From JAPLDA01 sp043787975 (GTDB lineage: Bacteria > Bacteroidota > Bacteroidia > AKYH767-A > 2013-40CM-41-45): a stretch of DNA of 64,000 bases. Location of the stretch: NCBI GenBank assembly GCA_043787975.1, contig JAYVUK010000062.1:1-64000 (forward strand). Direction: 5' to 3'. The position numbers were made by a program, and so were the translations under genes. This document shows positions 51,972 to 59,024 of the stretch, in pieces; position 1 is the first letter of the stretch, and each line of letters starts with the position of its first letter. The notes under the pieces are model-generated. The model made no database searches. It saw nothing but the letters and a program-made list of their open reading frames with translations, and was not told the origin of the DNA.

Positions 51972-52370
51972 CTATTTCTGAGTAGTTTTCATATCCTCTT
52001 TCGGGTTGTTGTACTTGGAAGGACATTTCATCAGCACATCCGACGCGTGAAATTCTTCACCTGATATTTTACCGATGATTACGATCTGTTCAGAACGTTC
52101 AAAATCCTGTGGCTTTGTTTTGTTGAGCAGCACTTTTTTCTCGTGGCCTTCATTGTCGACCATGTAAAACGAAAAAAGATTTGCATCCACTTGCGGATTG
52201 TAATCCTGCGGTTTTTCCTTGTTCAGTTTACCGACAACATGATACACTTTTTTTGGATTTTGTTCCGCAATGGAAAAGGAAGCATACGTGCTGGAATCAG
52301 CCACAGTACTGAGAATGGCTGCCACCGCAATGGCAATAATGGCAATGGCAATAATGTGAGATTTCTTCAT
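51972..52370 (-). CDS. ccmE: Cytochrome c maturation haem chaperone CcmE, CxxxY variant
   Basis: The 132-aa protein has an N-terminal membrane anchor (residues 5-24) and an OB-fold periplasmic domain (about 40-115). The usual haem-binding His in L-x-K-H-D-x-x-Y is replaced by Cys: the sequence is L-M-K-C-P-S-K-Y near the C-terminus, a CxxxY motif. CcmE proteins with this Cys are known from some archaea and sulfate reducers, where haem is attached to Cys. Haem goes from CcmC to CcmE and on to CcmF. The gene is preceded by a 289-nt spacer with a REP-like palindrome. Confidence 0.9.
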   Translation of the reverse strand: MKKSHIIAIAIIAIAVAAILSTVADSSTYASFSIAEQNPKKVYHVVGKLNKEKPQDYNPQVDANLFSFYMVDNEGHEKKVLLNKTKPQDFERSEQIVIIGKISGEEFHASDVLMKCPSKYNNPKEDMKTTQK

Positions 52371-52466
52371 TAAAACTTGGTAAATTATAGCAGCAAAGAT
52401 AGTATTTTATCAAGTGAAAAATAGAAGATAGAAATCAGTGTAGTGTCTCAGTTCGAATTATATTTG

Positions 52467-52573
52467 GATTCCTCACTTCGTTCGGAATGACATCCTGTAT
52501 AGGTGAAATAGGCGGGCTTAAGCCCGCCTTCTACCCTTAATTTGAATTGTCATTCCGAACGAAGTGAGGAATC
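52467..52573. repeat. Nested REP-like palindrome between ccmD and ccmE
   Basis: Outer arms of 26 bp (52467-52492 and 52548-52573) are exact reverse complements and contain ATTCCTCACTTCG / CGAAGTGAGGAAT. Between them lies a perfect 20-bp palindrome, AGGCGGGCTTAAGCCCGCCT, at 52510-52529. The remaining sequence of this 289-nt gap shows no gene. Confidence 0.9.
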
Positions 52574-52659
52574 TTCAAACAGGGACTACCGAAATCAGAA
52601 TATACAAGGTGTTGTGATAAAATATGATGCGCACACGAATAACGTTTAACAAATTCTGA

Positions 52660-52896
52660 TTAACTTTTTTCTCCAATTTTCTTTTCAAGCCTACCTACTT
52701 TTCTGTCAATCGAAATAAGAGAAATGACAATGCCGATAAAAACAATTGAAAGAATCGCAACAACCACGTAGATTTTTCCATTCGAACGAAAAGCATCAGC
52801 CATTTCGACCGGATCTGTTGCTGATTGTGCAAGAGAAGATAAAGATGAAATCAGAAAGATGAAAGATGAAAGGAGGGTAACCTTTAGTTTGTTCAT
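52660..52896 (-). CDS. ccmD: CcmD-like small membrane protein
   Basis: The ATG at 52894-52896 gives 78 aa. An N-terminal signal-like helix ends at S-L-A-Q (about residue 23), then F-R-S-N-G-K-I-Y-V-V-V-A-I-L-S-I-V-F leads into a single membrane helix and a charged tail (D-R-K-V-G-R-L-E-K-K). This matches the CcmD family of Bacteroidota, which is longer than the 40-60 aa proteobacterial form. CcmD stabilises the CcmABC complex and helps release holo-CcmE. Confidence 0.8.
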   Translation of the reverse strand: MNKLKVTLLSSFIFLISSLSSLAQSATDPVEMADAFRSNGKIYVVVAILSIVFIGIVISLISIDRKVGRLEKKIGEKS

Positions 52897-52904
52897 GAGT
52901 ACCA

Positions 52905-52942
52905 ATTCTAAATTCTAAATTCTAAATTCTAAATTCTAAATT
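52905..52942. repeat. AATTCTA x5 word repeat between ccmC and ccmD
   Basis: Five copies of a 7-nt word (AATTCTA on the plus strand) stand between the genes. On the minus strand they supply the last codons of ccmC (N-L-E-F-R-I) and its TAG stop. Confidence 0.85.
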
Positions 52943-53587
52943 CTGAGCCAATTTTCTTATTCGCACTCTGATATTTAAAATCCATGCTGAGACTAATATC
53001 CAACCGATGACAGCAGGATAAAAAACCAGTCTCATTTTATTATCGAGATCGTACGCGCCGAAACCCGGATTTCCACCGTTGCCGGGATGTAGTGAATCCG
53101 TTATCCTTGGAAGAATCATAATGAAGACTAGCATCAACGTAAAAGCAAAGATGCTGTATACAGCGCTGATGCGCGCGCGTTTATGTTCATCATCCATCGA
53201 GCCACGTAATAAAATGTAAGCGAAATAAACAAGCATCGTAGCAGCAGCGCCATTCAGTTTGGCATCGTTCACCCACCAGGCTCCCCAGGTATTTTTTGCC
53301 CAGATGCTTCCAGTTATCAGACCTAAAATTCCAAAGAGAATTCCGACACGTGCAGATTCTTCTGCAACAATATCAAAATGAATGTCTGATTTACGTAAGT
53401 AACGGATTCCATTAATCAATGAAACAATCAATAAAAAAATCATGCTGAACCACATGGTCACGTGAAAAAATAAATTGCGAATGGTTTCATGTAAAATCGG
53501 AAGTCGTGGTACATCAATCAGCAATCCCGCAATGATGGAATACAGAACCAAAACAGCACCAAGTATTTTCCACCAACTTAATTTCAT
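52922..53587 (-). CDS. ccmC: Haem exporter / handling protein CcmC
   Basis: From the ATG at 53585-53587 the protein has 221 aa and six transmembrane helices. The W-W-D domain reads W-G-A-W-W-V-N-D-A-K; the second position before the Asp is Asn where Trp is usual. Conserved His residues flank it: near residue 50 (F-F-H-V-T) and in the C-terminal helix pair region. CcmC loads haem onto CcmE. The C-terminal tail is encoded by the AATTCTA word repeat and is probably not functional. Confidence 0.92.
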   Translation of the reverse strand: MKLSWWKILGAVLVLYSIIAGLLIDVPRLPILHETIRNLFFHVTMWFSMIFLLIVSLINGIRYLRKSDIHFDIVAEESARVGILFGILGLITGSIWAKNTWGAWWVNDAKLNGAAATMLVYFAYILLRGSMDDEHKRARISAVYSIFAFTLMLVFIMILPRITDSLHPGNGGNPGFGAYDLDNKMRLVFYPAVIGWILVSAWILNIRVRIRKLAQNLEFRI

Positions 53588-53598
53588 ATTTTTTGTTT

Positions 53599-53656
53599 CC
53601 TGTTTACAGTTCACGGTTTACGAAAATGCTATTTGTAAACTGTAGACCGTAAACGT
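53599..53656. repeat. GTTTAC / GTAAAC word spacer upstream of ccmC
   Basis: GTTTACAGTTCACGGTTTAC at 53602-53621 is an imperfect reverse complement of 53635-53654. It fills the gap between ccmB and ccmC. Confidence 0.75.
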
Positions 53657-53662
53657 GTGAAC

Positions 53663-54319
53663 TTATTCCCGCCAAAGGTATGGAAATAACAAAAAGGCCA
53701 AAGCAATAACCAATACATTTAAACCTGTCAGCAGAACAATAAATTGATAATTTACACTTGCACTCAAACCGTCAATTGAATTTTTTGAGAAACGGATAAT
53801 GGTGATCAGCATCGGAATGAGAATCGGGAAGCTGAGTATCGCCATCAGTGTGGTATTGTTTCCTGCTTTTGAAGCAATGGCAGATACCAACGTCAGCACG
53901 GAAGCGAAACCGGCACTGCCGAGAAACAAACCGAGTATAAACATCGGCATGTCTTCTACGATATTACCAATAAAGAGACTGTAAAAAAGTAAGTTAACGA
54001 AGCTGATAACCAGCAACAGCAACACGTTGTAAATAATTTTTGAAAGGATCACTGCCTGGGCGCTGACAATCGTGTACATGTAGAGTTGTCTTCCGCGCGA
54101 TTCCTGCATGAAACTTTTAGCGACTGCATTCACTGCTGCAAATAAAAGTATGATCCAGAACAGCGCGTTCCATGTTGGAACGTCTACAATTTGCCTGAAT
54201 GAAAGATAACAGATGAAAACCGTTGAAATGATATACAATAGAATTCCATTGAAAGCATATTTCTGCTTCCATTCGAGCATGATTTCTTTTTCAATGAGGA
54301 ACTTTATTTCTTTAAGCAT
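53663..54319 (-). CDS. ccmB: Haem exporter protein CcmB
   Basis: The 218-aa integral membrane protein has six transmembrane helices and starts L-K-E-I-K-F-L-I-E-K-E-I-M-L-E-W, the usual charged opening of CcmB. The central S-A-G-F-A-S-V-L-T-L-V-S-A-I-A segment is conserved. CcmB is the membrane partner of the ATPase CcmA and works with CcmC and CcmD. No ccmA lies in the window, so the ATPase must be elsewhere. It is the first gene of the leftward ccm operon. Confidence 0.9.
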   Translation of the reverse strand: MLKEIKFLIEKEIMLEWKQKYAFNGILLYIISTVFICYLSFRQIVDVPTWNALFWIILLFAAVNAVAKSFMQESRGRQLYMYTIVSAQAVILSKIIYNVLLLLVISFVNLLFYSLFIGNIVEDMPMFILGLFLGSAGFASVLTLVSAIASKAGNNTTLMAILSFPILIPMLITIIRFSKNSIDGLSASVNYQFIVLLTGLNVLVIALAFLLFPYLWRE

Positions 54320-54335
54320 CTACGAATTCTAAGCA

Positions 54336-54421
54336 ATACATTATTGGTTATTAGTTATTAGTTATTAGTCATTGGTCATTGGTCATTGGTTATTGAGTTA
54401 TTAGTTGTTTAGTTGTCGGTG
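54336..54421. repeat. TTATTAG / TCATTGG word array upstream of ccmB
   Basis: About eleven direct copies of a 7-8 nt word (TTATTAGT, TCATTGGT) precede the ccmB start on the minus strand. No promoter can be picked out inside it. Confidence 0.8.
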
Positions 54422-54429
54422 ATTGAAAT

Positions 54430-55833
54430 TTAATCAATTTGATGAATGCTTTTCATTTCAGGTATCTCAATATTTTTGAAACCTGTCTTCAATAGTTTTT
54501 CTCTCCACTCGGTTTGAACATCGTATTCGCCATGAACAAGAAATATTTTTTTTACTTCTTCGTGGTGCTGGCAGGAAAGATAGTCAAGCATCTCGTTGTA
54601 ATCTGCATGAGCGCTATAGGAATTCATCACTTCAACCCGGGCTTTTACTTCGTATTCTTTTCCGTAGATTGAAACTTTTTTATTTCCTGCTGCTAATCTT
54701 CCGCCTAAACTTCCCGGCGTGCAATAGCCGACAATTAAAATCGTGTTGGCAGCTTTACCAATGTTATTTTTGATGTGGTGTTTTATTCTTCCTGCTTCTG
54801 CCATGCCTGATGCGGAGATAATGACACAAGGTTCTTTCAGGTCATTCAGCTTTTTTGATTCCTCAGCACTTTGAACATAATGCAGGTTGTCAAAACCGAA
54901 TGGATCAGGATCAGAGTTAAGTGACTTGAGCATATCTTCATTAAAACATTCAGGATGTTTACGCATGATGGTCGTTGCATTTATTGAAAGCGGACTGTCG
55001 ACAAAAATTTTCAGATCAGGAAGTTTTTTCTGATTCTTCAGGTTGTTGAGTGCGTAAACAATTTCCTGCGTGCGCCCGAGACTGAAAGCGGGAATGATAA
55101 TTTTTCCCCTGTTGGCTACACACGTTTCATTGATCACTTCTAATAAACGGCTTTCAGTTTTTTCAGAAGATTCATGCAAACGGTTTCCATACGTTGACTC
55201 ACAGATGATGTAATCTGCTTGTGGAAAAGGTTCCGGAGATTTCAGAATTTTATCGCTTGGTCTGCCGATGTCTCCTGAAAAGAAAATGCGAACGGTTTTT
55301 CCATTCTCTTTAATGGAAAGATTGACTCCTGCAGCACCAAGAATATGCCCTGAATCCGTAAACATAAAATGAATGTCATCATCGATCCTGAAGTCCTTTC
55401 GGTAAGGAACTGTTACAAAATGAGTCATCGCCTCATCTACATCTTTCATGTTGTAAATGGGTTCAATAGGAGCGTATCCTTTTCGTTCCCGCGCTCTGTT
55501 TACATATTTTAAATCGCTATCCTGTATGTGCGCCGTGTCAGCAAGCATGATTGTGCAGAGATCGAGCGTTGCAGGAGTGCAATAGATGGTTCCTTTGAAT
55601 CCCTGCTTAACAAGATTTGGAATGTTTCCCGAATGATCAATGTGAGCATGCGAGAGGATCAGGTAATCAATTTCTGCAGGATTGAAATTGAATGTCCGGT
55701 TCATTTCATCCGTTTCACTGCCATGTCCTTGGAAAAATCCGCAATCGAGTAAAAGTTTTTTTCCATTGCCGAGTGTAACCAGGTGTTTGCTTCCTGTTAC
55801 CGTTCTGGCTGCTCCGTGAAAAGTGATTTGCAT
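54430..55833 (-). CDS. Metallo-beta-lactamase / beta-CASP RNA-processing-type hydrolase
   Basis: The 467-aa protein has the metallo-beta-lactamase core with S-H-A-H-I-D-H-S-G near residue 57, a G-D-I-G-R-P-S-D segment, a beta-CASP insert (C-E-S-T-Y-G-N near 190) and the C-terminal RNA-specificity (RMMBL) region with V-M-N-S-Y-S-A-H-A-D-Y and the last His in L-V-H-G-E. This is the layout of CPSF73-like exo/endonucleases found in many bacteria. Nuclease activity on RNA is likely, but its target is unknown. It is monocistronic, with a word-repeat spacer upstream. Confidence 0.9.
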   Translation of the reverse strand: MQITFHGAARTVTGSKHLVTLGNGKKLLLDCGFFQGHGSETDEMNRTFNFNPAEIDYLILSHAHIDHSGNIPNLVKQGFKGTIYCTPATLDLCTIMLADTAHIQDSDLKYVNRARERKGYAPIEPIYNMKDVDEAMTHFVTVPYRKDFRIDDDIHFMFTDSGHILGAAGVNLSIKENGKTVRIFFSGDIGRPSDKILKSPEPFPQADYIICESTYGNRLHESSEKTESRLLEVINETCVANRGKIIIPAFSLGRTQEIVYALNNLKNQKKLPDLKIFVDSPLSINATTIMRKHPECFNEDMLKSLNSDPDPFGFDNLHYVQSAEESKKLNDLKEPCVIISASGMAEAGRIKHHIKNNIGKAANTILIVGYCTPGSLGGRLAAGNKKVSIYGKEYEVKARVEVMNSYSAHADYNEMLDYLSCQHHEEVKKIFLVHGEYDVQTEWREKLLKTGFKNIEIPEMKSIHQID

Positions 55834-55865
55834 AATTGGTTCGTTGATGCGAAAGTAAGCATACT

Positions 55866-55980
55866 GTATTAAATGGTTTAATGGTTCAATAGTTTAATAG
55901 TTCATTGGTTTATTGGTTGAAATAACTGCGAACTTACGAATGAACAACTAAACTATTGAACCAATGAACTATTTACCTAT
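55866..55980. repeat. AATGGTTCAATAGTT / AACTATTGAACCAAT word spacer
   Basis: Left words read GGTTTAATGGTTCAATAGTTTAATAGTTCATTGG; the right side (AACTAAACTATTGAACCAATGAAC) is largely their reverse complement. It separates two divergent genes, the beta-CASP hydrolase and bshB1. Confidence 0.8.
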
Positions 55981-55987
55981 CAAATAC

Positions 55988-55995
55988 TACATTTG
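55988..55995 (+). promoter_or_regulatory. -7 box of bshB1
   Basis: TACATTTG matches TAnnTTTG, 21 nt before the ATG; a -33 partner at normal spacing is not evident. Confidence 0.5.
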
Positions 55996-56016
55996 TCTCC
56001 TGAAAAATTACTTCTT

Positions 56017-56733
56017 ATGAAACTAGATATCCTTGCCTTTGGCGCGCATCCGGATGACATTGAGCTCTCTTGCAGCGGGACGCTTTTTAAACACATTCAA
56101 CAGGGAAAAAAAGTCGGACTCATTGATTTGACTCAAGGAGAACTCGGAACACGTGGCACTGCTGAAATACGGATTTCGGAAGCAATAGAAGCGGCGAAGA
56201 TTTTAGGCGTTGACATACGAGAGAACCTGAATCTTGCAGATGGTTTTTTTGAGAATAACCGTGAGCATCAGTTGAAAATTGTTGCTGCGATCAGGAAATT
56301 TCAGCCGGAAATTATTTTATGCAATGCTGTTACAGATCGCCATCCTGATCATGGAAAAGGAGCGAAGGTTGTTTCTGATGCCGTGTTTCTTGCAGGCCTC
56401 ACTAAAGTGGAAACCATTCATGATGGAAAAAAGCAGGAAGCATGGAAGACAAAAGCGGTATATCATTACATCCAGGATCGTTACATCAGACCTGATTTTG
56501 TCATTGATATTTCTGATTTCATTGAAAAGAAGATGGAGGTGGTAAAAGCATTTCGTTCGCAGTTTTATAATCCTGATTCTGCTGAACCTGAAACAGCGAT
56601 CTCATCAAAGGAATTTCTTGAGTTTATTCAAGGTCGTTCCATGGAGATGGGAAGAAAAATCAATGTTCGACATGCTGAAGGATTTACCACCGAGCGAGTC
56701 GCCGGAGTGAAATCTTTGTTTGATCTTTTTTGA
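56017..56733 (+). CDS. bshB1: Bacillithiol biosynthesis deacetylase BshB1
   Basis: The ATG at 56017 gives 238 aa starting L-D-I-L-A-F-G-A-H-P-D-D-I-E-L. This A-H-P-D-D-x-E motif binds the catalytic zinc, together with the second H-P-D-H motif (N-A-V-T-D-R-H-P-D-H). The LmbE-family deacetylase removes acetyl from GlcNAc-malate, the second step of bacillithiol synthesis. bshA and bshC are not in the window. A longer TTG frame overlaps the -7 box and is not the start. Confidence 0.93.
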   Translation: MKLDILAFGAHPDDIELSCSGTLFKHIQQGKKVGLIDLTQGELGTRGTAEIRISEAIEAAKILGVDIRENLNLADGFFENNREHQLKIVAAIRKFQPEIILCNAVTDRHPDHGKGAKVVSDAVFLAGLTKVETIHDGKKQEAWKTKAVYHYIQDRYIRPDFVIDISDFIEKKMEVVKAFRSQFYNPDSAEPETAISSKEFLEFIQGRSMEMGRKINVRHAEGFTTERVAGVKSLFDLF

Positions 56734-56752
56734 TCTTAACATAAACGAAATG

Positions 56753-56785
56753 AAAAACCTCGCTGTAAATCAGCGAGGTTTTTCT
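56753..56785. terminator. Bidirectional intrinsic terminator
   Basis: AAAAACCTCGCTG pairs perfectly with CAGCGAGGTTTTT around TAAAT, between the convergent bshB1 and a T9SS gene. Confidence 0.9.
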
Positions 56786-56805
56786 TATAGATAAAGTTTT
56801 TTTTA

Positions 56806-58836
56806 TTACTGAACGATCATCTTTTTAGTCACAGTATCATTGCCGGATTTTACTTTGTACATATAAACACCGGAAGCAAATGTTGTGGCATCAATGGTAA
56901 GTTTATGAGATACTGCATTGAAGTTCGGATATTTCTGAACAGAAAGTACACGGCCTAATAGATCACTTATTTCAACAGTCACTTCAGCAGCTTTCTTCAG
57001 GTTGATATTTACTGAAGTTGTTCCACGGAATGGATTCGGATAGTTTGGAGAAATGCTGAATGAAGGAGTAGTGATCGTTGCGATTGCATTAGGCTGAGCA
57101 CGAAAAGAAGGAGGAATAAAGGTTCCAGTAGGAATATCATTCACCGGTATACCAACATAAACTTCATCATTCGAACCATCAGCATTATTGCCAAACTCAC
57201 AAGGGAAATTGGTGCCGCTTAAGGTTGTTCCCGGAGCAAAATCGCGCTGGTAAGTCATGTGAACATGTGTGTCAACATTTCTTGCTATACAAGGATATGC
57301 GCCATCGTAACTTTCACCATCAACCGGCTGAGAAGCTAATAGAGCATCATAAGCGCTATCAGTCGGGTTGGTCCAATGCAATCCACCATCAACGGATTTA
57401 ATAATATACGGGTGCATAAACATCTGGTTATAAATGGAGGTATCAGATTTTTCATCTGTAGCCATGTAAGTCAAATAAATATTGTTGTTTGCATCAACGC
57501 CTGCTTTCGGCATTAAAACAAATGCGACTAAGCCGGTACCATAATAACCCATCGGATTTTCAAGTGTATCACCTCCGCAACCCAGCGGTACATCGATCAC
57601 TCCATTGCCATCTATATCCGGAATTCCGCCAAGTTCTTTTGGATCATTATCAGCCATGCTCTCATTCCAATAAGCGATATTCTGTGTTTGGAAATAACTC
57701 AAGCCTGTCCCACCCGGAGCTTCTAAAGAACGCGTTCTTCCATAGAAAACATGTACTAAATTGTTATTGTCAATTAATACCGTTGCATCGCTGGCACCTG
57801 ACCAAAGTGTATCTTCAATTCCGTCAGCATCAATATCGGTATTCATGGTTAAACCATCATAAAGTGGAATTGGGTATTGGTCAATGATTCTTTTTGTCCA
57901 GGTTACTCCGTTGTCAGTAGATTTCAAAAGAGTTACATCGGTTCCAAAATCGCCTATCACAATTGCAACTACACTGTCTTTTACATCAATTGAATACATG
58001 TCAGCACTTACAGCAAAAATATCTGTTCCGTAAATCATACCCGGAAGTTCAGTTTTAGGTTCCCAGTTAGCACCATCAACATATCTTGAATAATACATGG
58101 GTCCAGAAGCAGTACCTGTGCCTTGCCAGATTGCATGGAAACTGTGACCGTCTCCGCCTACAGCAGCTTTTGGCCACCAGTCCACTCCTTCAACTGTATT
58201 AGGAATTGAACCCGGTGCTGACCATGTACCACTTCCTTGAGTTGCACTCCAGGATGGAATTATGCCACCGGCTCCAACTGTTGCAGTATGCGCTAAAATC
58301 AATTCTTCAAATCCGGCACATGCAACATTCTGAAATCCTGTTCGGATTCCCTCAACACGAGCGATAGGCGCTGGCTGCCAATTCAAACCACCGTTAGATG
58401 AATAATTGTAACCTGTTCCGCGATCGGGCCAAACAGTTGCCGTGGTACCTGTCAGAGACATCGTCCAGGTAGCACTGATTTTACCGCTGTTGTTAACAAC
58501 ACGGTTACTGATTGTACCGTTGGTCTGCAAATCGTATGTACTTGTTCCGATAATCGTTTCAGGAATTAACGGAACCAATACATGGTTAACAGCACCATTG
58601 CGATGAGCAGGGGTTATTCTCGGATGAGAAACTGATTTTAAAGCAGATGAATTCAAGGATGGTTGAGCTTCAAAAGGACCACCTGCAAGTTTCTTAACAA
58701 GTTGATGCGGTTTGTTCACAAAAGCTGAGATGGTTTTAATCCTGAGCGTTTGTGTTGAGTTTGTTGAAAAATTTTGCTGCGCATTTACACTTGAACAAAA
58801 CAAAAATATTCCGGTAAAAAGTAATCGTGTTTTCAT
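56806..58836 (-). CDS. T9SS-secreted protein, tandem paralog A
   Basis: The 676-aa protein has a signal peptide (cleaved near N-A-Q-Q at residue 20) and a T9SS type A sorting domain at the end (Y-P-N-P-F-R-G-T-T-S then G-V-Y-M-Y-K-V-K-S). The middle is a beta-propeller-like region with repeated S-x-D-(N/G)-G-x-x-W (T-D-N-G-V-T-W, V-D-G-G-L-H-W), reminiscent of sialidase/BNR blades but without a sialidase active site I can identify. Two acidic loops (D-I-D-A-D-G-I-E-D and D-I-D-G-N-G-V-I-D) look like calcium sites. It is closely related to the gene immediately upstream (59025-61064). Confidence 0.82.
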   Translation of the reverse strand: MKTRLLFTGIFLFCSSVNAQQNFSTNSTQTLRIKTISAFVNKPHQLVKKLAGGPFEAQPSLNSSALKSVSHPRITPAHRNGAVNHVLVPLIPETIIGTSTYDLQTNGTISNRVVNNSGKISATWTMSLTGTTATVWPDRGTGYNYSSNGGLNWQPAPIARVEGIRTGFQNVACAGFEELILAHTATVGAGGIIPSWSATQGSGTWSAPGSIPNTVEGVDWWPKAAVGGDGHSFHAIWQGTGTASGPMYYSRYVDGANWEPKTELPGMIYGTDIFAVSADMYSIDVKDSVVAIVIGDFGTDVTLLKSTDNGVTWTKRIIDQYPIPLYDGLTMNTDIDADGIEDTLWSGASDATVLIDNNNLVHVFYGRTRSLEAPGGTGLSYFQTQNIAYWNESMADNDPKELGGIPDIDGNGVIDVPLGCGGDTLENPMGYYGTGLVAFVLMPKAGVDANNNIYLTYMATDEKSDTSIYNQMFMHPYIIKSVDGGLHWTNPTDSAYDALLASQPVDGESYDGAYPCIARNVDTHVHMTYQRDFAPGTTLSGTNFPCEFGNNADGSNDEVYVGIPVNDIPTGTFIPPSFRAQPNAIATITTPSFSISPNYPNPFRGTTSVNINLKKAAEVTVEISDLLGRVLSVQKYPNFNAVSHKLTIDATTFASGVYMYKVKSGNDTVTKKMIVQ

Positions 58837-58970
58837 TTGCTTTTGATTTAAGTAGTGAATAAGAAAATACTAAACTCAAACAAATTTATAAAAATATCCG
58901 ACAGTTTAATCCAAAAATTTTAAGAGTCGATGTGAACAATTTCGCACCACTCATCAAGATGTATAAAGTA

Positions 58971-59004
58971 AAAACGCCTCTCCGATTTAGGAGAGGCGTT
59001 TTTT
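58971..59004. terminator. Intrinsic terminator between the T9SS paralogs
   Basis: AAAACGCCTCTCC pairs with GGAGAGGCGTTTT around GATTTA, with a T-run on the plus strand and an A-run on the other side. Confidence 0.85.
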
Positions 59005-59024
59005 ATAAATGAAAGTTTTTTAAA

